From Pseudomonadota bacterium (GTDB lineage: Bacteria; Pseudomonadota; Alphaproteobacteria; Sneathiellales; Sneathiellaceae): a stretch of 64,000 nucleotides of DNA. The notes under the pieces are model-generated. The model worked only from the letters and a program-made list of their open reading frames with translations, searched no databases and was not told the DNA's origin. This document shows positions 52,701 through 63,754 of this stretch, piece by piece (the first letter of the stretch is position 1; every line of letters begins with the position of its first letter). The DNA is taken from positions 1 to 64,000 of the forward strand of contig JANSXH010000018.1 in NCBI GenBank assembly GCA_024743055.1, written 5' to 3'. The position numbers were made by a program, and so were the translations under genes.

Positions 52701-53351
52701 TTAGATTGACTGCAATGCAGCTTCCATCTCCTGTGTCACTACATCTATATCAGCCATCCCATCAACCTGCTTCAGCACCCCTTTTCCTTGGTAATAAGGA
52801 AGCAGTGGTGCGGTTTGATCATGATAGGCTTTTAACCGGGAAACGACGGTATCCGCATTGTCGTCACTCCGGCGCTTAAATTCCGTCCCGCCGCATTTAT
52901 CGCAAACACCTTCGACAGCGGGTTTCAGGAAAATATCGTGATATCCGGTTCCGCAGGTGGCGCATGTATAGCGACCTGTAATCCGCTCAACCAGAATATC
53001 GTCATCTGTTTTCATCTCGATAACCGCGTCAAGGACCAGACCTTTCGCCGCCAGCATCTCGTCTAGGGCCGCTGCTTGCGCTTCGGTTCTAGGAAAGCCG
53101 TCGAGAATTACACCGTTTTTGCAGTCCGGCTGATCAAGCCGATCTGAAATAATACCAGTCATGATTTCGTCGGAAACCAACTCACCGCGATCCATGACTT
53201 TCTTCGCTTCTAGACCAATCTCGGTTCCTGCGGCAACGGCTGCACGCAGCATGTCGCCTGTTGAAAGCTGGATGAGACCGTGCTTGTCCTGAAGCCGCTG
53301 GGCCTGTGTTCCCTTGCCGGCTCCGGGCGGACCTAAAAGAATAAGTATCAT
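52701..53351 (-). CDS. adk: adenylate kinase
   Basis: A 216-residue enzyme that interconverts AMP, ADP and ATP. The P-loop is GPPGAGKGTQA at 8-18, DGFPRT at 84-89, and the LID carries a zinc site with Cys130, Cys133, Cys150 and Cys153 (CATC...CDKC), so this is the zinc-bearing long form. It overlaps the end of secY by 4 bases, the usual arrangement. Confidence 0.97.
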   Translation of the reverse strand: MILILLGPPGAGKGTQAQRLQDKHGLIQLSTGDMLRAAVAAGTEIGLEAKKVMDRGELVSDEIMTGIISDRLDQPDCKNGVILDGFPRTEAQAAALDEMLAAKGLVLDAVIEMKTDDDILVERITGRYTCATCGTGYHDIFLKPAVEGVCDKCGGTEFKRRSDDNADTVVSRLKAYHDQTAPLLPYYQGKGVLKQVDGMADIDVVTQEMEAALQSI

Positions 53352-54694
53352 TTACGTCGGCCCCCCAGCTTCGACTTCTTGATCAATCCCTCATACTGGT
53401 GCGCCACCAGATGGCTTTGCACCTGGGCAACCGTATCCATGGTCACCGACACAACGATCAACAGCGACGTACCGCCAAAGTAAAAAGGAACTGCCCATTG
53501 TGACACGAGAATTTCAGGCAAAATACAAACCAGTGACAGATAAGCTGCACCAACCACCGTCAATCGCGTCAAGACATAGTCGAGATATTCTGCTGTCCTT
53601 TTACCAGGACGAATCCCAGGCACAAAGCCGCCATGCTTCTTGAGGTTGTCAGCTGTGTCATCCGGATTGAAAACAACGGCCGTATAGAAGAAACAGAAAA
53701 AGACGATACCGGCGATATACAGCATCATATAAAGCGGCTGTCCATGACCGACCATCGCCGTCAGCGTGTTGAGCCACTCTGGACCGGCGCCGGAACTGAA
53801 GCTGGCGACTGTTGTCGGCATCAGCAACAGAGAAGACGCGAAAATCGGCGGGATCACTCCGGCTGTATTCAGCTTGAGTGGCAAATGGGAATTCTGGCCG
53901 CCATAAGTCTTATTACCGCGCTGACGCTTTGGATACTGAATGAGAACCCGACGTTGCGCCCGCTCCATGAAGACGATGAAAGCAATAACCGCAACAGACA
54001 TGACCAGCAGGATCAGGATTACGAAAGTAGACAGGGCTCCTGTCCGTCCAAGCTCCAAAGTTCCAACCAGAGCACTTGGCAGTTCTGCAACAATCCCTGC
54101 AAAAATGATCAGTGAAATGCCGTTTCCAACTCCGCGAGCCGTAATCTGCTCACCCAACCACATCAGGAATACGGTTCCGCTAACCAGCGTGATCACAGTG
54201 ATCATGCGGAAATGCATGCCCGGATCAATGACGGCTGACTGTCCTGTAGACAAGGACATGCCTTCCAATCCTGCTGCAATTCCGTAGCCTTGCAAGGCGG
54301 CAAGAAGAACCGTTCCGTAGCGGGTATATTGGTTGATTTTCTTACGCCCCTGCTCGCCTTCTTTCTTCAATTGCGCCATTTGCGGCGAAATTGACGTCAT
54401 CAGCTGCATGATGATCGAGGCAGAGATGTAAGGCATGATGTTTAGTGCGAAAATTGTCATGCGGCCAAGTGCACCGCCGGCAAACACATCGAACATACCC
54501 AGAATGCCACCGGCATTCTGTGAGAAAACATCTGCAAGAATGGTGGGATCAACACCCGGGATCGGGATATAGGTTCCGATCCGGTAAACCACCAGGGCAA
54601 AAAGCGTGAACCATAGCCGCTTCTTAAGCTCCGTCGCCTTCGAAAAGGCGCCAAAGCTCATCGTAGAAGCCATTTGTTCTGCAGCTGATGCCAT
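53348..54694 (-). CDS. secY: protein translocase subunit SecY
   Basis: A 448-residue protein with ten transmembrane helices. It has RIGTYIPIPGVD after the first helix, the plug and lateral-gate segments (GGALGRMTIFALNIMPYISASI), ERAQRRVLIQYPKRQ in a cytosolic loop, and the end DTVAQVQSHLVAHQYEGLIKKSKLGGRRK. It is the channel of the Sec translocon. It lies at its usual place between rplO and adk. Confidence 0.97.
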   Translation of the reverse strand: MASAAEQMASTMSFGAFSKATELKKRLWFTLFALVVYRIGTYIPIPGVDPTILADVFSQNAGGILGMFDVFAGGALGRMTIFALNIMPYISASIIMQLMTSISPQMAQLKKEGEQGRKKINQYTRYGTVLLAALQGYGIAAGLEGMSLSTGQSAVIDPGMHFRMITVITLVSGTVFLMWLGEQITARGVGNGISLIIFAGIVAELPSALVGTLELGRTGALSTFVILILLVMSVAVIAFIVFMERAQRRVLIQYPKRQRGNKTYGGQNSHLPLKLNTAGVIPPIFASSLLLMPTTVASFSSGAGPEWLNTLTAMVGHGQPLYMMLYIAGIVFFCFFYTAVVFNPDDTADNLKKHGGFVPGIRPGKRTAEYLDYVLTRLTVVGAAYLSLVCILPEILVSQWAVPFYFGGTSLLIVVSVTMDTVAQVQSHLVAHQYEGLIKKSKLGGRRK

Positions 54695-54751
54695 GTAGTT
54701 TTACTCCAGATAAAGTAAACCGAACCTCAAGTTCAATTCGAGAAGGTTCCG

Positions 54752-55231
54752 CTATTCGCTTTTTGCCGTCTCGGCCCCAATTAAGGTAACCTTTCCGCCC
54801 GCCTTTTCAACCGCCTCAACAGCAGCCTTGGACGCACCGGAGACTTCGAAAGACACCTTCGTCTTTAGCTCGCCTTTGGCTAATAAACGAACGCCATCAA
54901 CGACTTTACCGACAACACCGGCTTCCTGAAGCATGGCAATTGTCACGGTTTCCTTGGCGTTCAATTTTTTGGCATCAATGGCTTCCTGAACCCTACCGAG
55001 ATTGGCAACAGCAAATTCCTTGCGGAAAATGTTGTTGAAACCCCGTTTCGGCAAACGCCGATGGATCGGCATCTGACCGCCTTCAAAACCTTTGATGGCC
55101 ACACCGGAACGTGACTTCTGGCCTTTTTGACCCGAACCGGAAGTTTTTCCTTTTCCGGAACCGATACCGCGCCCGACCCGCATCCGGTTTTTTGTGGCGC
55201 CTTTGTTATCGGCTAGTTGATTTAAACGCAT
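54752..55231 (-). CDS. rplO: 50S ribosomal protein L15
   Basis: A 159-residue protein. [43 protein letters not shown] is the glycine- and arginine-rich N-terminal extension, and [22 protein letters not shown] is the conserved core. An assembly protein of the large subunit. Located between rpmD and secY. Confidence 0.97.
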   Translation of the reverse strand: MRLNQLADNKGATKNRMRVGRGIGSGKGKTSGSGQKGQKSRSGVAIKGFEGGQMPIHRRLPKRGFNNIFRKEFAVANLGRVQEAIDAKKLNAKETVTIAMLQEAGVVGKVVDGVRLLAKGELKTKVSFEVSGASKAAVEAVEKAGGKVTLIGAETAKSE

Positions 55232-55264
55232 GTTCGTATTCCTTGACTGAAACAGGTGAGAGCC

Positions 55265-55453
55265 TTAGCTGGCTTCTTCAACCCGAACCAAATGATGTAC
55301 CTTGTTGATCATGCCACGAATTGATGGCGTGTCTTCAAGCTCAACAGTGCGATGCATCTTGTTAAGACCCATGCCGACAAGGGTCGCCCGTTGCGACTTA
55401 TGCCGCCCGATCGGACTTCCTGTCTGGGTAACCTTAATCGTTGCCTTAGCCAT
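55265..55453 (-). CDS. rpmD: 50S ribosomal protein L30
   Basis: A 62-residue protein with [50 protein letters not shown], the whole of L30. The start at 55453 lies inside the last codons of rpsE (8-base overlap); the longer open frame upstream is the rpsE region read in another frame. Confidence 0.96.
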   Translation of the reverse strand: MAKATIKVTQTGSPIGRHKSQRATLVGMGLNKMHRTVELEDTPSIRGMINKVHHLVRVEEAS

Positions 55454-55997
55454 CGACTTTTTCCTTTCCTGCATCGGCGGAACGGCGTCCGACAATTTCA
55501 GAAACCTTCTTGCCGCGCTTGGCAGCAACCATCCGCGGAGAGTTCATGGCTTTCAGCGCCTCAAATGTTGCTTTCACCATGTTGTATGGGTTTGATGTGC
55601 CGATAGACTTGGTCACAACATCCTGCACGCCCAATGTTTCAAACACGGCACGCATCGGACCACCAGCAATAATACCTGTACCAGCTGGGGCTGCCCGCAG
55701 AACAACGCGACCGGCACCGAAACGACCGTCCACATCATGATGCAGTGTCCTGCCTTCCCTCAAGGGAACGCGAACCATGTTGCGTTTCGCAGCTTCCGTC
55801 GCCTTACGAATAGCTTCCGGAACCTCACGGGCCTTACCATGTCCATAACCAACACGGCCTTTCTGGTCACCAGCAACAACCAGAGCAGCGAAGCCGAAGC
55901 GACGGCCACCCTTTACAACTTTTGCCACACGGTTGATGTGAACCAGTTTATCGACGAATTCTGAATCGCCTTTTTCATTTTGATCAGGTCTCAACAT
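55446..55997 (-). CDS. rpsE: 30S ribosomal protein S5
   Basis: A 183-residue protein with the S5 N-terminal double-stranded-RNA-binding fold ([49 protein letters not shown]) and the C-terminal [39 protein letters not shown]. It shapes the mRNA entry channel and affects accuracy. It starts 11 bases after the rplR stop. Confidence 0.97.
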   Translation of the reverse strand: MLRPDQNEKGDSEFVDKLVHINRVAKVVKGGRRFGFAALVVAGDQKGRVGYGHGKAREVPEAIRKATEAAKRNMVRVPLREGRTLHHDVDGRFGAGRVVLRAAPAGTGIIAGGPMRAVFETLGVQDVVTKSIGTSNPYNMVKATFEALKAMNSPRMVAAKRGKKVSEIVGRRSADAGKEKVDG

Positions 55998-56008
55998 AAT
56001 TGGCTCCC

Positions 56009-56371
56009 CTAGAAGGACAGTCCGCCCTCACGGGCGGCTTCGGCGAGGGCTTTGACCCGGCCATGATATTTGTACGCACCGCGGTCAAACGCGACTTCCT
56101 TGACGCCTGCTTTGATTGCACGCTCTGCAATGAGTTTGCCAACTGCGGAAGCCGCATCAACATTCCCACCGCTTTTAAGCGACCCGCGCAGATCCTTTTC
56201 CAGAGTAGACGCTGAAGCAAGGGTCTTCCCTGCGGCATCATCAATAACCTGCACATAAATCTGCTGCAAAGTTCTGTGTACAGACAGCCGAGGCCGACCA
56301 GAAGATACTTTGCGAAGCTGCGTCCGGTTTCTCCGCCGACGACGGTCGAACAATTCTTTTGTATTTGCCAT
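56009..56371 (-). CDS. rplR: 50S ribosomal protein L18
   Basis: A 120-residue protein: [36 protein letters not shown] at the start and [26 protein letters not shown] at the end, as in all L18. It binds 5S rRNA with L5. Located between rplF and rpsE. Confidence 0.97.
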   Translation of the reverse strand: MANTKELFDRRRRRNRTQLRKVSSGRPRLSVHRTLQQIYVQVIDDAAGKTLASASTLEKDLRGSLKSGGNVDAASAVGKLIAERAIKAGVKEVAFDRGAYKYHGRVKALAEAAREGGLSF

Positions 56372-56380
56372 TGTCGGTTC

Positions 56381-56914
56381 CTACTTCTTCTTGCCTTCTT
56401 TGCGGAAAATAAATTCATCCGCATATTTGACACCTTTACCCTTGTAAGGCTCAGGTTTGCGATATGACCGGATAACGGCAGCCACCTGGCCAACCTGCTG
56501 TTTATCAGCGCCGGAAATCTCTATATTTGTTTGCGTCGGACATTTGATTTCAATCCCGTCCGGGATCGGGAAATCAATGTCGTGGCTGAACCCGAGGCTA
56601 AGCTTCAGGATCTTCCCCTGCACTGCTGCACGGTAACCAACACCAACAACCTCAAGCTTCTTTGTAAAGCCTTCAGAAACGCCCTCAACCAGGTTATTCA
56701 GCAAAGTCCGCTGAAGACCCCACATCTGACGGGCACGGGTGCCTGAATTGCGTGGCTTCACCCAGATTTTATCATCTTCGCGGCTAACCTCGACGTCATC
56801 GACAAAAGTCATGCTCAGCACGCCTTTACTGCCTTTAACCGTCACGTCCTTATCCGCCAACTGTACGTCAACGCCAGAAGGGATCGTCACCGGATGTTTT
56901 CCAATACGAGACAT
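56381..56914 (-). CDS. rplF: 50S ribosomal protein L6
   Basis: A 177-residue protein with the two L6 domains; MSRIGKHPVTIPSGVDV begins it and the C-terminal signature PEPYKGKGVKYADEFIFRKEGKKK ends it. It lies near the GTPase-associated centre. Spacing to its neighbours is under 15 bases on both sides. Confidence 0.97.
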   Translation of the reverse strand: MSRIGKHPVTIPSGVDVQLADKDVTVKGSKGVLSMTFVDDVEVSREDDKIWVKPRNSGTRARQMWGLQRTLLNNLVEGVSEGFTKKLEVVGVGYRAAVQGKILKLSLGFSHDIDFPIPDGIEIKCPTQTNIEISGADKQQVGQVAAVIRSYRKPEPYKGKGVKYADEFIFRKEGKKK

Positions 56915-56922
56915 AATTCCTC

Positions 56923-57321
56923 CTAGTAGACTTCACAAAGCACTTCGCCGCCAACATTGGCTTCACGTGCTTCGCCGTCCGACAAAACGCCGTTCGGAGT
57001 TGAAAGAATGGCGATGCCCAGACCGTTACGCACGGTTGGCAGGCTCTTGACGCCAGAATAAACGCGACGTCCTGGCTTAGACACCCGGCTAACATGCTCA
57101 ATCACGGCTTTGCCCTGATAATATTTCAACTCAATTGAAATCTCAGGCTTACCCTTTTCAGGCTCTGACGTTTCATAGCCACGGATGTAGCCTTCACGTT
57201 TCAGGGCCTCAAGAACATTGGTCCGCAGCTTTGACGACGGGCTTTTCACTGTACTCTTCATGGCGCGTTGGCCATTGCGGATACGGGTCAGCATATCGCC
57301 GAGAGGATCACTTAAAGACAT
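56923..57321 (-). CDS. rpsH: 30S ribosomal protein S8
   Basis: A 132-residue protein: [50 protein letters not shown] and the C-terminal [33 protein letters not shown]. In E. coli S8 represses the spc operon by binding its mRNA near rplE; whether that occurs here is not evident. Confidence 0.97.
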   Translation of the reverse strand: MSLSDPLGDMLTRIRNGQRAMKSTVKSPSSKLRTNVLEALKREGYIRGYETSEPEKGKPEISIELKYYQGKAVIEHVSRVSKPGRRVYSGVKSLPTVRNGLGIAILSTPNGVLSDGEAREANVGGEVLCEVY

Positions 57322-57333
57322 ATCTAAATCCTC

Positions 57334-57639
57334 CTACCAGCTCGACTTGACCATTCCCGGGATCTGACCATTTGACGCCATGTCACGAAGGCCGATACGG
57401 GAAAGTTTCAATTTGCGGTACACACCCCGAGGACGCCCGGTAAGCTCACAGCGATTGCGAACCCGTGTCCGGGAAGAATTCCGAGGCAATTCAGCCAACG
57501 CAAGACGCGCAGCAAAGCGCTCTTCCTGCGGCAGATTTTCGTCTTTGCTGATGGCCTTTAGCGCAGCGCGCTTGGCGGCATATTTCTCCACCAAGCGACG
57601 ACGCTTAAGATCTCTTTCAACAGCACTTTTCTTAGCCAT
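57334..57639 (-). CDS. rpsN: 30S ribosomal protein S14
   Basis: A 101-residue protein of the long form without the zinc-binding cysteines (C-minus type): [41 protein letters not shown]. Located between rplE and rpsH. The absence of the CxxC pairs means this copy does not need zinc. Confidence 0.96.
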   Translation of the reverse strand: MAKKSAVERDLKRRRLVEKYAAKRAALKAISKDENLPQEERFAARLALAELPRNSSRTRVRNRCELTGRPRGVYRKLKLSRIGLRDMASNGQIPGMVKSSW

Positions 57640-57657
57640 TTCAATTAACTCCTAGGA

Positions 57658-58206
57658 TCAATTAATCTTGAACGGCACGCTGAAACCAGACAGAAGCTCA
57701 CGAGCTTCCTCGTCTGTTTTCGCTGTGGTACAGATCACGATATCCATTCCCCGAACATCCGTTACATCATCGTAATGGATCTCCGGAAACACAATTTGCT
57801 CTTTCAGGCCCATGGCATAATTGCCGCGACCGTCGAAGCTCTTAGGTGACACACCGCGGAAGTCCCGAACACGGGGCAGCGCGATATTTACTAGCCGATC
57901 AAGAAACTCATACATCTGGTTCTTGCGCAGCGTTACTTTTGCCCCAATCGGCATGCCTTCGCGAAGCTTAAAGGTCGCGACGGATTTCTTGGCGATTGTT
58001 ACAACCGGTTTCTGGCCGGAAATCTTGGCCAGTTCTGATTCAACCGATTTGATCTTCTTTGAATCAGAAACAGCTTCACCACAGCCGACATTAATGACAA
58101 TTTTTTCCAGCTTTGGAATTTGCATGTCATTGGCGTAGCTGAACTTTTCTTTCATCTTCGAACGAAGTTCTTCGTTGTACAATGTTTTAAGTCTTGGCGT
58201 CGTCAT
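57658..58206 (-). CDS. rplE: 50S ribosomal protein L5
   Basis: A 182-residue protein: [41 protein letters not shown] and [30 protein letters not shown] are the conserved parts. It binds 5S rRNA and touches the P-site tRNA. It follows rplX by 11 bases. Confidence 0.97.
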   Translation of the reverse strand: MTTPRLKTLYNEELRSKMKEKFSYANDMQIPKLEKIVINVGCGEAVSDSKKIKSVESELAKISGQKPVVTIAKKSVATFKLREGMPIGAKVTLRKNQMYEFLDRLVNIALPRVRDFRGVSPKSFDGRGNYAMGLKEQIVFPEIHYDDVTDVRGMDIVICTTAKTDEEARELLSGFSVPFKIN

Positions 58207-58217
58207 CGAAATACCCT

Positions 58218-58541
58218 CTAAATATCAATGACTTCGCCGGAGCGCTTAGCAAAGCGAACCTTCCGACCGTCATCGAGATGTTTGTAACCAACGCGGGTTG
58301 CTTTGCCGTCTTTCGGATCCTGCAACGCGATATTGGAAAGATGAATCGACGCTTCCTTGCTGATAATGCCACCCTCTTCGGTCTGGCTCTGCTTGGTATG
58401 GCGCTTCACCATATTGATACCTGAAACAATCGCACGGCGGTCGTCACGAAGAACGGATACAACCTCCCCCGTGCGGCCCTTGTCTTTCCCGGCGAGTACG
58501 ATGACCTTGTCACCCTTTTTTACGGCGAATTTTTCAGCCAT
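58218..58541 (-). CDS. rplX: 50S ribosomal protein L24
   Basis: A 107-residue protein with a KOW motif at the start ([23 protein letters not shown]) and [33 protein letters not shown]. An early assembly protein of the large subunit. Its start shares one base with the rplN stop. Confidence 0.97.
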   Translation of the reverse strand: MAEKFAVKKGDKVIVLAGKDKGRTGEVVSVLRDDRRAIVSGINMVKRHTKQSQTEEGGIISKEASIHLSNIALQDPKDGKATRVGYKHLDDGRKVRFAKRSGEVIDI

Positions 58542-58909
58542 TAGAGGACCTCCGGCGCAAGTGAGATGATTTTCATAAAGTCCCGGCTCCGCAGTTCGCG
58601 TGTTACCGGACCAAAAATACGGGTTCCAACAGGCTCGCCTTGCTTGTTAATCAAAACAGCGGCGTTGCTGTCGAAGCGGATTGCCGTACCATCTGTACGA
58701 CGAATTTCCTTCTTTGTGCGCACGATGACAGCCCGCTGGACATCACCTTTTTTGACACGGCCGCGCGGAATGGCTTCCTTCACCGAAACGACAATCACGT
58801 CGCCGATGGAAGCTGTTTTCCGTTTTGATCCGCCCAAAACTTTAATGCACTGCACCCGTCTCGCGCCGGAATTGTCGGCGACATCCAGGTTGGTTTGCAT
58901 TTGAATCAT
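58541..58909 (-). CDS. rplN: 50S ribosomal protein L14
   Basis: A 122-residue protein: [33 protein letters not shown] and [31 protein letters not shown]. First gene of the spc part of the block, 34 bases after rpsQ. No separate spc promoter is obvious in that gap. Confidence 0.97.
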   Translation of the reverse strand: MIQMQTNLDVADNSGARRVQCIKVLGGSKRKTASIGDVIVVSVKEAIPRGRVKKGDVQRAVIVRTKKEIRRTDGTAIRFDSNAAVLINKQGEPVGTRIFGPVTRELRSRDFMKIISLAPEVL

Positions 58910-58943
58910 AGTCGTCTACCTTCTTTGGTACTAACAGGCTTCA

Positions 58944-59180
58944 TTAAGCCGCGTCGTAAAGCACTTCCCAACGTTTCAGTTTTGAACGAGGACTACATTC
59001 CTGAATGCGAACAACGTCCCCTTCCTTAAACTGATTTTTCTCGTCATGGGCATGGTACTTTTTTGACTGGCCAATATACTTTTTATACAGCCGATGCATC
59101 ACCTGACGCTCGACTTTGACAACAACAGTCTGATTGTTCTTGTCGCTTACAACTGTTCCTTGCAGGATACGCTTTGGCAT
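58944..59180 (-). CDS. rpsQ: 30S ribosomal protein S17
   Basis: A 78-residue OB-fold protein: [47 protein letters not shown] and [18 protein letters not shown]. It ends the S10 part of the block. It starts 12 bases after rpmC. Confidence 0.97.
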   Translation of the reverse strand: MPKRILQGTVVSDKNNQTVVVKVERQVMHRLYKKYIGQSKKYHAHDEKNQFKEGDVVRIQECSPRSKLKRWEVLYDAA

Positions 59181-59192
59181 CGCTCTCTTCTC

Positions 59193-59384
59193 CTATGACG
59201 CAGCGTTCGCCGACATCACCGTTTTAATACGGGCGATATCGCGGCGGACCTGACGTTGGCGCGCTGTATTTTCCAATTGTCCACTGGCTTTCTGGAACCG
59301 CAGATTAAACTGTTCCTTCTTCAGCTGAAGTAACTCGTCCTTCAACTCGTCAGGACTTTTGCCCAGTAATTCCTGTGCTTTCAT
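59193..59384 (-). CDS. rpmC: 50S ribosomal protein L29
   Basis: A 63-residue helical-hairpin protein: [57 protein letters not shown] use the ATG at 59384 (AAGGGGA upstream); a TTG two codons earlier overlaps the rplP stop and is less likely. It sits near the tunnel exit beside L23. Confidence 0.95.
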   Translation of the reverse strand: MKAQELLGKSPDELKDELLQLKKEQFNLRFQKASGQLENTARQRQVRRDIARIKTVMSANAAS

Positions 59385-59386
59385 GG

Positions 59387-59806
59387 TCAATCCCCTTCGC
59401 CAAGACGGGTCACAAACTTCGTTTTAATCGGCAGCTTGGCTGCCCCTCTTTCAAATGCCTCTCTGGCAAGTTCGAGGGGGACACCGTCCAATTCAAACAT
59501 TACTTTTCCGGGCTGGACACGGACCATCCAGTATTCTGGAGAGCCTTTACCCTTACCCATGCGAACTTCAGTAGGTTTCTTCGATACCGGAACATCCGGG
59601 AAAATCCGAATCCAGACACGTCCAGCACGTTTAATGTGACGTGTCACCGCCCGACGAGTTGCCTCAATCTGCCGCGCCGTAATACGACCAGGCTGGACAG
59701 CTTTCAAGCCATACGCGCCGAAGTTCAGCGTTGTACCTGAAGTTGCTATTCCCTTCAAGCGCCCTTTATGCGCTTTACGAAATTTTGTGCGCTTCGGTTG
59801 AAGCAT
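59387..59806 (-). CDS. rplP: 50S ribosomal protein L16
   Basis: A 139-residue protein: [95 protein letters not shown]. It helps form the A-site tRNA-binding region. Standard place between rpsC and rpmC. Confidence 0.97.
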   Translation of the reverse strand: MLQPKRTKFRKAHKGRLKGIATSGTTLNFGAYGLKAVQPGRITARQIEATRRAVTRHIKRAGRVWIRIFPDVPVSKKPTEVRMGKGKGSPEYWMVRVQPGKVMFELDGVPLELAREAFERGAAKLPIKTKFVTRLGEGD

Positions 59807-59823
59807 AAGATCACCTCTTTACC

Positions 59824-60549
59824 TTAATTGCGACGTCCGCCTGGACGACCTGCTGGACGGCCACCGCCTGGACGGCCCCCGGCTTGCTGCTTTTCCATTA
59901 ACTTGTCCTGGGCCATTGGATCATGTTCCATGATCTCACCCTTGTAGATCCACACCTTGATCCCGATGATCCCGTATGTGGTCAGGGCAGATGCCGTTCC
60001 ATAATCGATATTGGCCCGCAAAGTGTGCAAAGGAACCCGACCTTCACGATACCATTCCGTCCGCGCAATTTCAGCGCCACCCAAACGACCTGCGCAATTG
60101 ATACGGATACCTTCTGCACCGAGGCGCATGGCAGACTGAACAGCCCGTTTCATGGCACGCCGATATGAGACACGACGGGTCAGCTGCTGTCCGATATTCT
60201 CGGCAACCAGTTTGGCATCAATCTCTGGCTTACGGATTTCAACGATATTGAGATGAACATCCGATTTGGTCATTTTGGCGATCGTAGAGCGCAGCTTTTC
60301 GATATCCGCACCCTTCTTACCGATGATCACACCAGGACGGGCTGAATTGATCGTTACCCGGGCTTTCTTCGCTGGGCGCTCGATCACGATCTTGCTGACC
60401 CCGGCCTGCTCCAGTTCTTTTTCCAGAAATTCGCGAATTCGCACATCTTCATGAAGAAGCTTGGCGTAATCGTCTTTTGCGTACCACCGGGAATCCCAAG
60501 TACGGTTGATCCCGACCCTGAGGCCAATTGGATTTACTTTTTGACCCAT
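59824..60549 (-). CDS. rpsC: 30S ribosomal protein S3
   Basis: A 241-residue protein with a KH domain (about 60-105, including [16 protein letters not shown]) and the C-terminal domain with [48 protein letters not shown]. The tail [18 protein letters not shown] is glycine- and arginine-rich and longer than in E. coli, as in other alphaproteobacteria. It forms part of the mRNA entry helicase. Confidence 0.97.
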   Translation of the reverse strand: MGQKVNPIGLRVGINRTWDSRWYAKDDYAKLLHEDVRIREFLEKELEQAGVSKIVIERPAKKARVTINSARPGVIIGKKGADIEKLRSTIAKMTKSDVHLNIVEIRKPEIDAKLVAENIGQQLTRRVSYRRAMKRAVQSAMRLGAEGIRINCAGRLGGAEIARTEWYREGRVPLHTLRANIDYGTASALTTYGIIGIKVWIYKGEIMEHDPMAQDKLMEKQQAGGRPGGGRPAGRPGGRRN

Positions 60550-60929
60550 TATTCCTGCTCCTCGCGCTCACGAACAACAATCGTGATATTGCTAAAGGGT
60601 TTATTGATCGGGCTCGACCGCCCGCGTCCGCGCGGACGCATACGTTTCATGACCAGTGACTTACCGACATAGGCCTCAGCCACGAACAGCTGATCTACGT
60701 CGAGCTGATGATTGTTTTCCGCGTTGGCAATGGCTGACTGCAGAACCTTTTTCACGTCGCGAGCAATCGCCCGCTTAGAGAAAGCCAGTTCGGACAGTGC
60801 AGCCTCAGCTGATTTTCCACGGATCAGACCCGCCACTAGATTAAGCTTCTGAGGGCTGACGCGAAGGCGGTTACCAATGGCAACTGCTTCGGTATCCATG
60901 AGCTGGCGTTCAAGAGACTGTTTACCCAT
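60549..60929 (-). CDS. rplV: 50S ribosomal protein L22
   Basis: A 126-residue protein: [50 protein letters not shown] and [24 protein letters not shown]. The long loop lines the exit tunnel. Its stop shares one base with the rpsC start. Confidence 0.97.
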   Translation of the reverse strand: MGKQSLERQLMDTEAVAIGNRLRVSPQKLNLVAGLIRGKSAEAALSELAFSKRAIARDVKKVLQSAIANAENNHQLDVDQLFVAEAYVGKSLVMKRMRPRGRGRSSPINKPFSNITIVVREREEQE

Positions 60930-60931
60930 GA

Positions 60932-61210
60932 TTAGTTTCTCCGAGCCTTTTTATCAGCCGCGTGGCCGTAATATGTGCGGGTTGGAGAAAACTCTCCAAA
61001 TTTATGCCCTACCATATCTTCGTCAACCAGCACGGGAACGAATTTCTGGCCGTTATAGACACCGAACGTCAATCCCACAAACTGCGGAAGAATTGTCGAC
61101 CGGCGAGACCAGGTCTTGATAACTTGTTTTCTGCCACTTTCCCGGGCGGTTTCTGCTTTTTTAAGCAGATATCCATCCACAAAGGGGCCTTTCCATACAG
61201 AACGAGACAT
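60932..61210 (-). CDS. rpsS: 30S ribosomal protein S19
   Basis: A 92-residue protein: [92 protein letters not shown], complete and canonical in order. It contacts the A-site finger of the large subunit. Confidence 0.97.
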   Translation of the reverse strand: MSRSVWKGPFVDGYLLKKAETARESGRKQVIKTWSRRSTILPQFVGLTFGVYNGQKFVPVLVDEDMVGHKFGEFSPTRTYYGHAADKKARRN

Positions 61211-61219
61211 GATGCGCTC

Positions 61220-62056
61220 CTATTTCCTCCGCTTTTGCGGACGGCGCCGCATGATCATTTTATCCGTCGACTTGTTCGACCGTGTCCGCTTGCCCTTTGT
61301 CGGTACACCCCAAGGAGTAACCGGATGGCGACCGCCGGATGTCCGGCCTTCACCACCACCATGTGGATGGTCAACAGGGTTCATGGCCACACCACGAACA
61401 GACGGCCGCTTGTCGAGCCAGCGGCTACGGCCAGCTTTCGCAAGCTTGATGTTTTTCTGATCCGGATTGGAGACAGCACCAACAGTCGCCATGCATTCAG
61501 CCGGGACAATCCGCTGCTCACCTGACGCAAGCCGAAGCTGCGCATATCCGGCGTCCTTACCGATCAGCTGAACATATGTTCCAGCTGCACGGGCCAACTG
61601 GCCGCCTTTACCTGGTTTCATCTCCACATTATGGATGATGGTTCCAACGGGCATGTTCTTCATCGGCATCGCATTACCGGGCTTGATATCGACATTGTTG
61701 CCTGAAATCACCTTGTCGCCGGCAGAAATCCGCTGAGGCGCTAGGATATAGGCAAGCTCACCGTCGCTATATTTGACCAGTGCGATAAAAGCAGACCGGT
61801 TCGGATCATATTCAAGACGCTCTACTGTGCCCTGGACATCAAACTTTGACCGTTTGAAATCGATGACACGATAGGTCCGCTTATGACCACCACCGCGACG
61901 CCGCGCAGTAATCCGACCGTAATTGTTACGACCACCTTTGCTTGACAATCCTTCAGTCAAGGACTTGACCGGCTTGCCCTTATGCAGATCCGACCGATCA
62001 ACCAGGATCAGTCCCCGCTGCGAAGGTGTCGTCGGTTTATAGTTTTTCAACGCCAT
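61220..62056 (-). CDS. rplB: 50S ribosomal protein L2
   Basis: A 278-residue protein. [17 protein letters not shown] and the signature [30 protein letters not shown], with the conserved histidine near the peptidyl-transferase centre, are present. It stabilises subunit joining. Gaps to neighbours are under 10 bases. Confidence 0.97.
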   Translation of the reverse strand: MALKNYKPTTPSQRGLILVDRSDLHKGKPVKSLTEGLSSKGGRNNYGRITARRRGGGHKRTYRVIDFKRSKFDVQGTVERLEYDPNRSAFIALVKYSDGELAYILAPQRISAGDKVISGNNVDIKPGNAMPMKNMPVGTIIHNVEMKPGKGGQLARAAGTYVQLIGKDAGYAQLRLASGEQRIVPAECMATVGAVSNPDQKNIKLAKAGRSRWLDKRPSVRGVAMNPVDHPHGGGEGRTSGGRHPVTPWGVPTKGKRTRSNKSTDKMIMRRRPQKRRK

Positions 62057-62058
62057 TA

Positions 62059-62352
62059 TTAAATCCCCGTCGTCACGTCGATGGCCTGCCCTTCAGCAAG
62101 GGTAACAATGGCCTTCTTATAATCTGACCGTTTGCCGAGATGACCCCGAAAACGCTTTACCTTCCCCTTAGTGCGGTTGGTATTGACGTTTGTCACCTTC
62201 ACATCAAAAAGCTTTTCGACAGCTTCCCGGATCTGAGGTTTGGTGGCATCCAGGGTAACGCGGAACGTGACCTGATTAAATTCCGATCCCATTGTGGACT
62301 TTTCAGTCACAACCGGACCAAGCAGGACATCATATAAATTTTCCTGGTTCAT
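62059..62352 (-). CDS. rplW: 50S ribosomal protein L23
   Basis: A 97-residue protein: [79 protein letters not shown]. It docks trigger factor and SRP at the tunnel exit. It overlaps the rplD stop by 4 bases. Confidence 0.97.
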   Translation of the reverse strand: MNQENLYDVLLGPVVTEKSTMGSEFNQVTFRVTLDATKPQIREAVEKLFDVKVTNVNTNRTKGKVKRFRGHLGKRSDYKKAIVTLAEGQAIDVTTGI

Positions 62353-62969
62353 TTCAGTCGAGCCTCCAGGCTTTCTACTGCGCTTTTAGTCAGCACAAGG
62401 ACATCACGACGCAAAATGTCATAAACATTCGCACCGTTCGATGTCAGCAAATCTACCCGAGGCAGATTGCGTGCAGACAACGCAAAGTTCTTGTCCATTT
62501 CAGCACCGTCGACGATCAGGGTTGAATCCCAACCCAAAGACTTGAATTTACCTGCGATGACTTTCGTCTTCACATCCTTGGCTTTCAACTCGTCAACGAT
62601 AACCAGCTTGCCTTCTGCCTGCTTTGCCGACAGAGCGGTTTTAAGAGCCAGTTTGCGTACTTTCTTTGGCAGGTCATGAGCATGGCTGCGCACAACAGGA
62701 CCATGGGCAACCCCACCGCCACGCTGAATTGGCGCCCGCTTCTGACCCTGACGAGCACGACCGGTGCCCTTCTGGTTAAACGGCTTTGCGCCCGTACCAG
62801 CAACTTCAGCAACACCTTTAGTTTTGTGGGTGCCTGCGCGGCGGGACGCCAGCTGATATTTTACCATTCTCTGAAGCAGATCCGCACGCGGAGCCAATCC
62901 AAAGACCTCGTCGGCCAGCTCAATATCGCCGGCCTTTTTGTTTTCGAGGTTGATTACATTTACCTTCAT
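62349..62969 (-). CDS. rplD: 50S ribosomal protein L4
   Basis: A 206-residue protein with the tunnel loop [48 protein letters not shown]. In E. coli L4 also represses the S10 operon; no leader is inside this window, so that cannot be judged here. Confidence 0.97.
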   Translation of the reverse strand: MKVNVINLENKKAGDIELADEVFGLAPRADLLQRMVKYQLASRRAGTHKTKGVAEVAGTGAKPFNQKGTGRARQGQKRAPIQRGGGVAHGPVVRSHAHDLPKKVRKLALKTALSAKQAEGKLVIVDELKAKDVKTKVIAGKFKSLGWDSTLIVDGAEMDKNFALSARNLPRVDLLTSNGANVYDILRRDVLVLTKSAVESLEARLK

Positions 62970-62981
62970 TCCAACGGTCCC

Positions 62982-63749
62982 TTATTCTTCAGCCGGTGTT
63001 TCATCAGCCGGCACTTGTTCCGCCGGGGTATCAGCGGCACCGTCTGCTTCTTCAACCGGAGCTTCTGCAACCGCGGAAGCGGCGACACCAGCCGGATAAG
63101 GCGCATTGTCTGGACGCGCCTTCTTTACAGCATCAGCCACAAACACCCAGGAACCTTTGGAACCCGGAACCGCGCCACGAATGAGGACAAGTCCCCGCTC
63201 CGTGTCAGTTGAAACAACTCTCAGGTTCTGCGTTGTTACCCGTGCAGCACCCATGTGACCGGCCATTTTCTTGCCTTTGAAAACTTTACCCGGATCCTGA
63301 CACTGACCTGTTGAGCCATGTGCACGATGAGAGACGGACACACCATGGGTCGCCCGCATGCCACCGAAGTTATGGCGCTTCATGGCACCGGCGAAGCCTT
63401 TACCAATACTTGTACCAATGACATCGACATACTGATCTGGAACAAAATGATCAGCTGTAAGTTCCGTTCCAACATCAACAAACGCATCGTCGTTGACCCG
63501 GAATTCGGCCAGCTTCATTTTTGGCTCGACCTGAGCTTTGGTAAAATGTCCGCGCATGGCTTTATTGACATTTTTGACCTTGGCTTTGCCGACACCAAGC
63601 TGCATGGCATCATAACCATGTGTTTCGGTTTTGCGGTGGGCTACCACCTGGCAGTTTTCCACCTCGAGAACCGTTACCGGTACATGTGCTCCGTCGTCTG
63701 AAAAGACACGAGTCATGCCCAGCTTTTTTGCGATCAATCCACTACGCAT
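62982..63749 (-). CDS. rplC: 50S ribosomal protein L3
   Basis: A protein of about 255 residues: [36 protein letters not shown], then [49 protein letters not shown]. After about residue 213 there is an alanine- and glutamate-rich acidic tail ([19 protein letters not shown]...). I use the ATG at 63749; an upstream GTG at 63758 overlaps the rpsJ stop. Confidence 0.96.
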   Translation of the reverse strand: MRSGLIAKKLGMTRVFSDDGAHVPVTVLEVENCQVVAHRKTETHGYDAMQLGVGKAKVKNVNKAMRGHFTKAQVEPKMKLAEFRVNDDAFVDVGTELTADHFVPDQYVDVIGTSIGKGFAGAMKRHNFGGMRATHGVSVSHRAHGSTGQCQDPGKVFKGKKMAGHMGAARVTTQNLRVVSTDTERGLVLIRGAVPGSKGSWVFVADAVKKARPDNAPYPAGVAASAVAEAPVEEADGAADTPAEQVPADETPAEE

Positions 63750-63754
63750 TTGGC

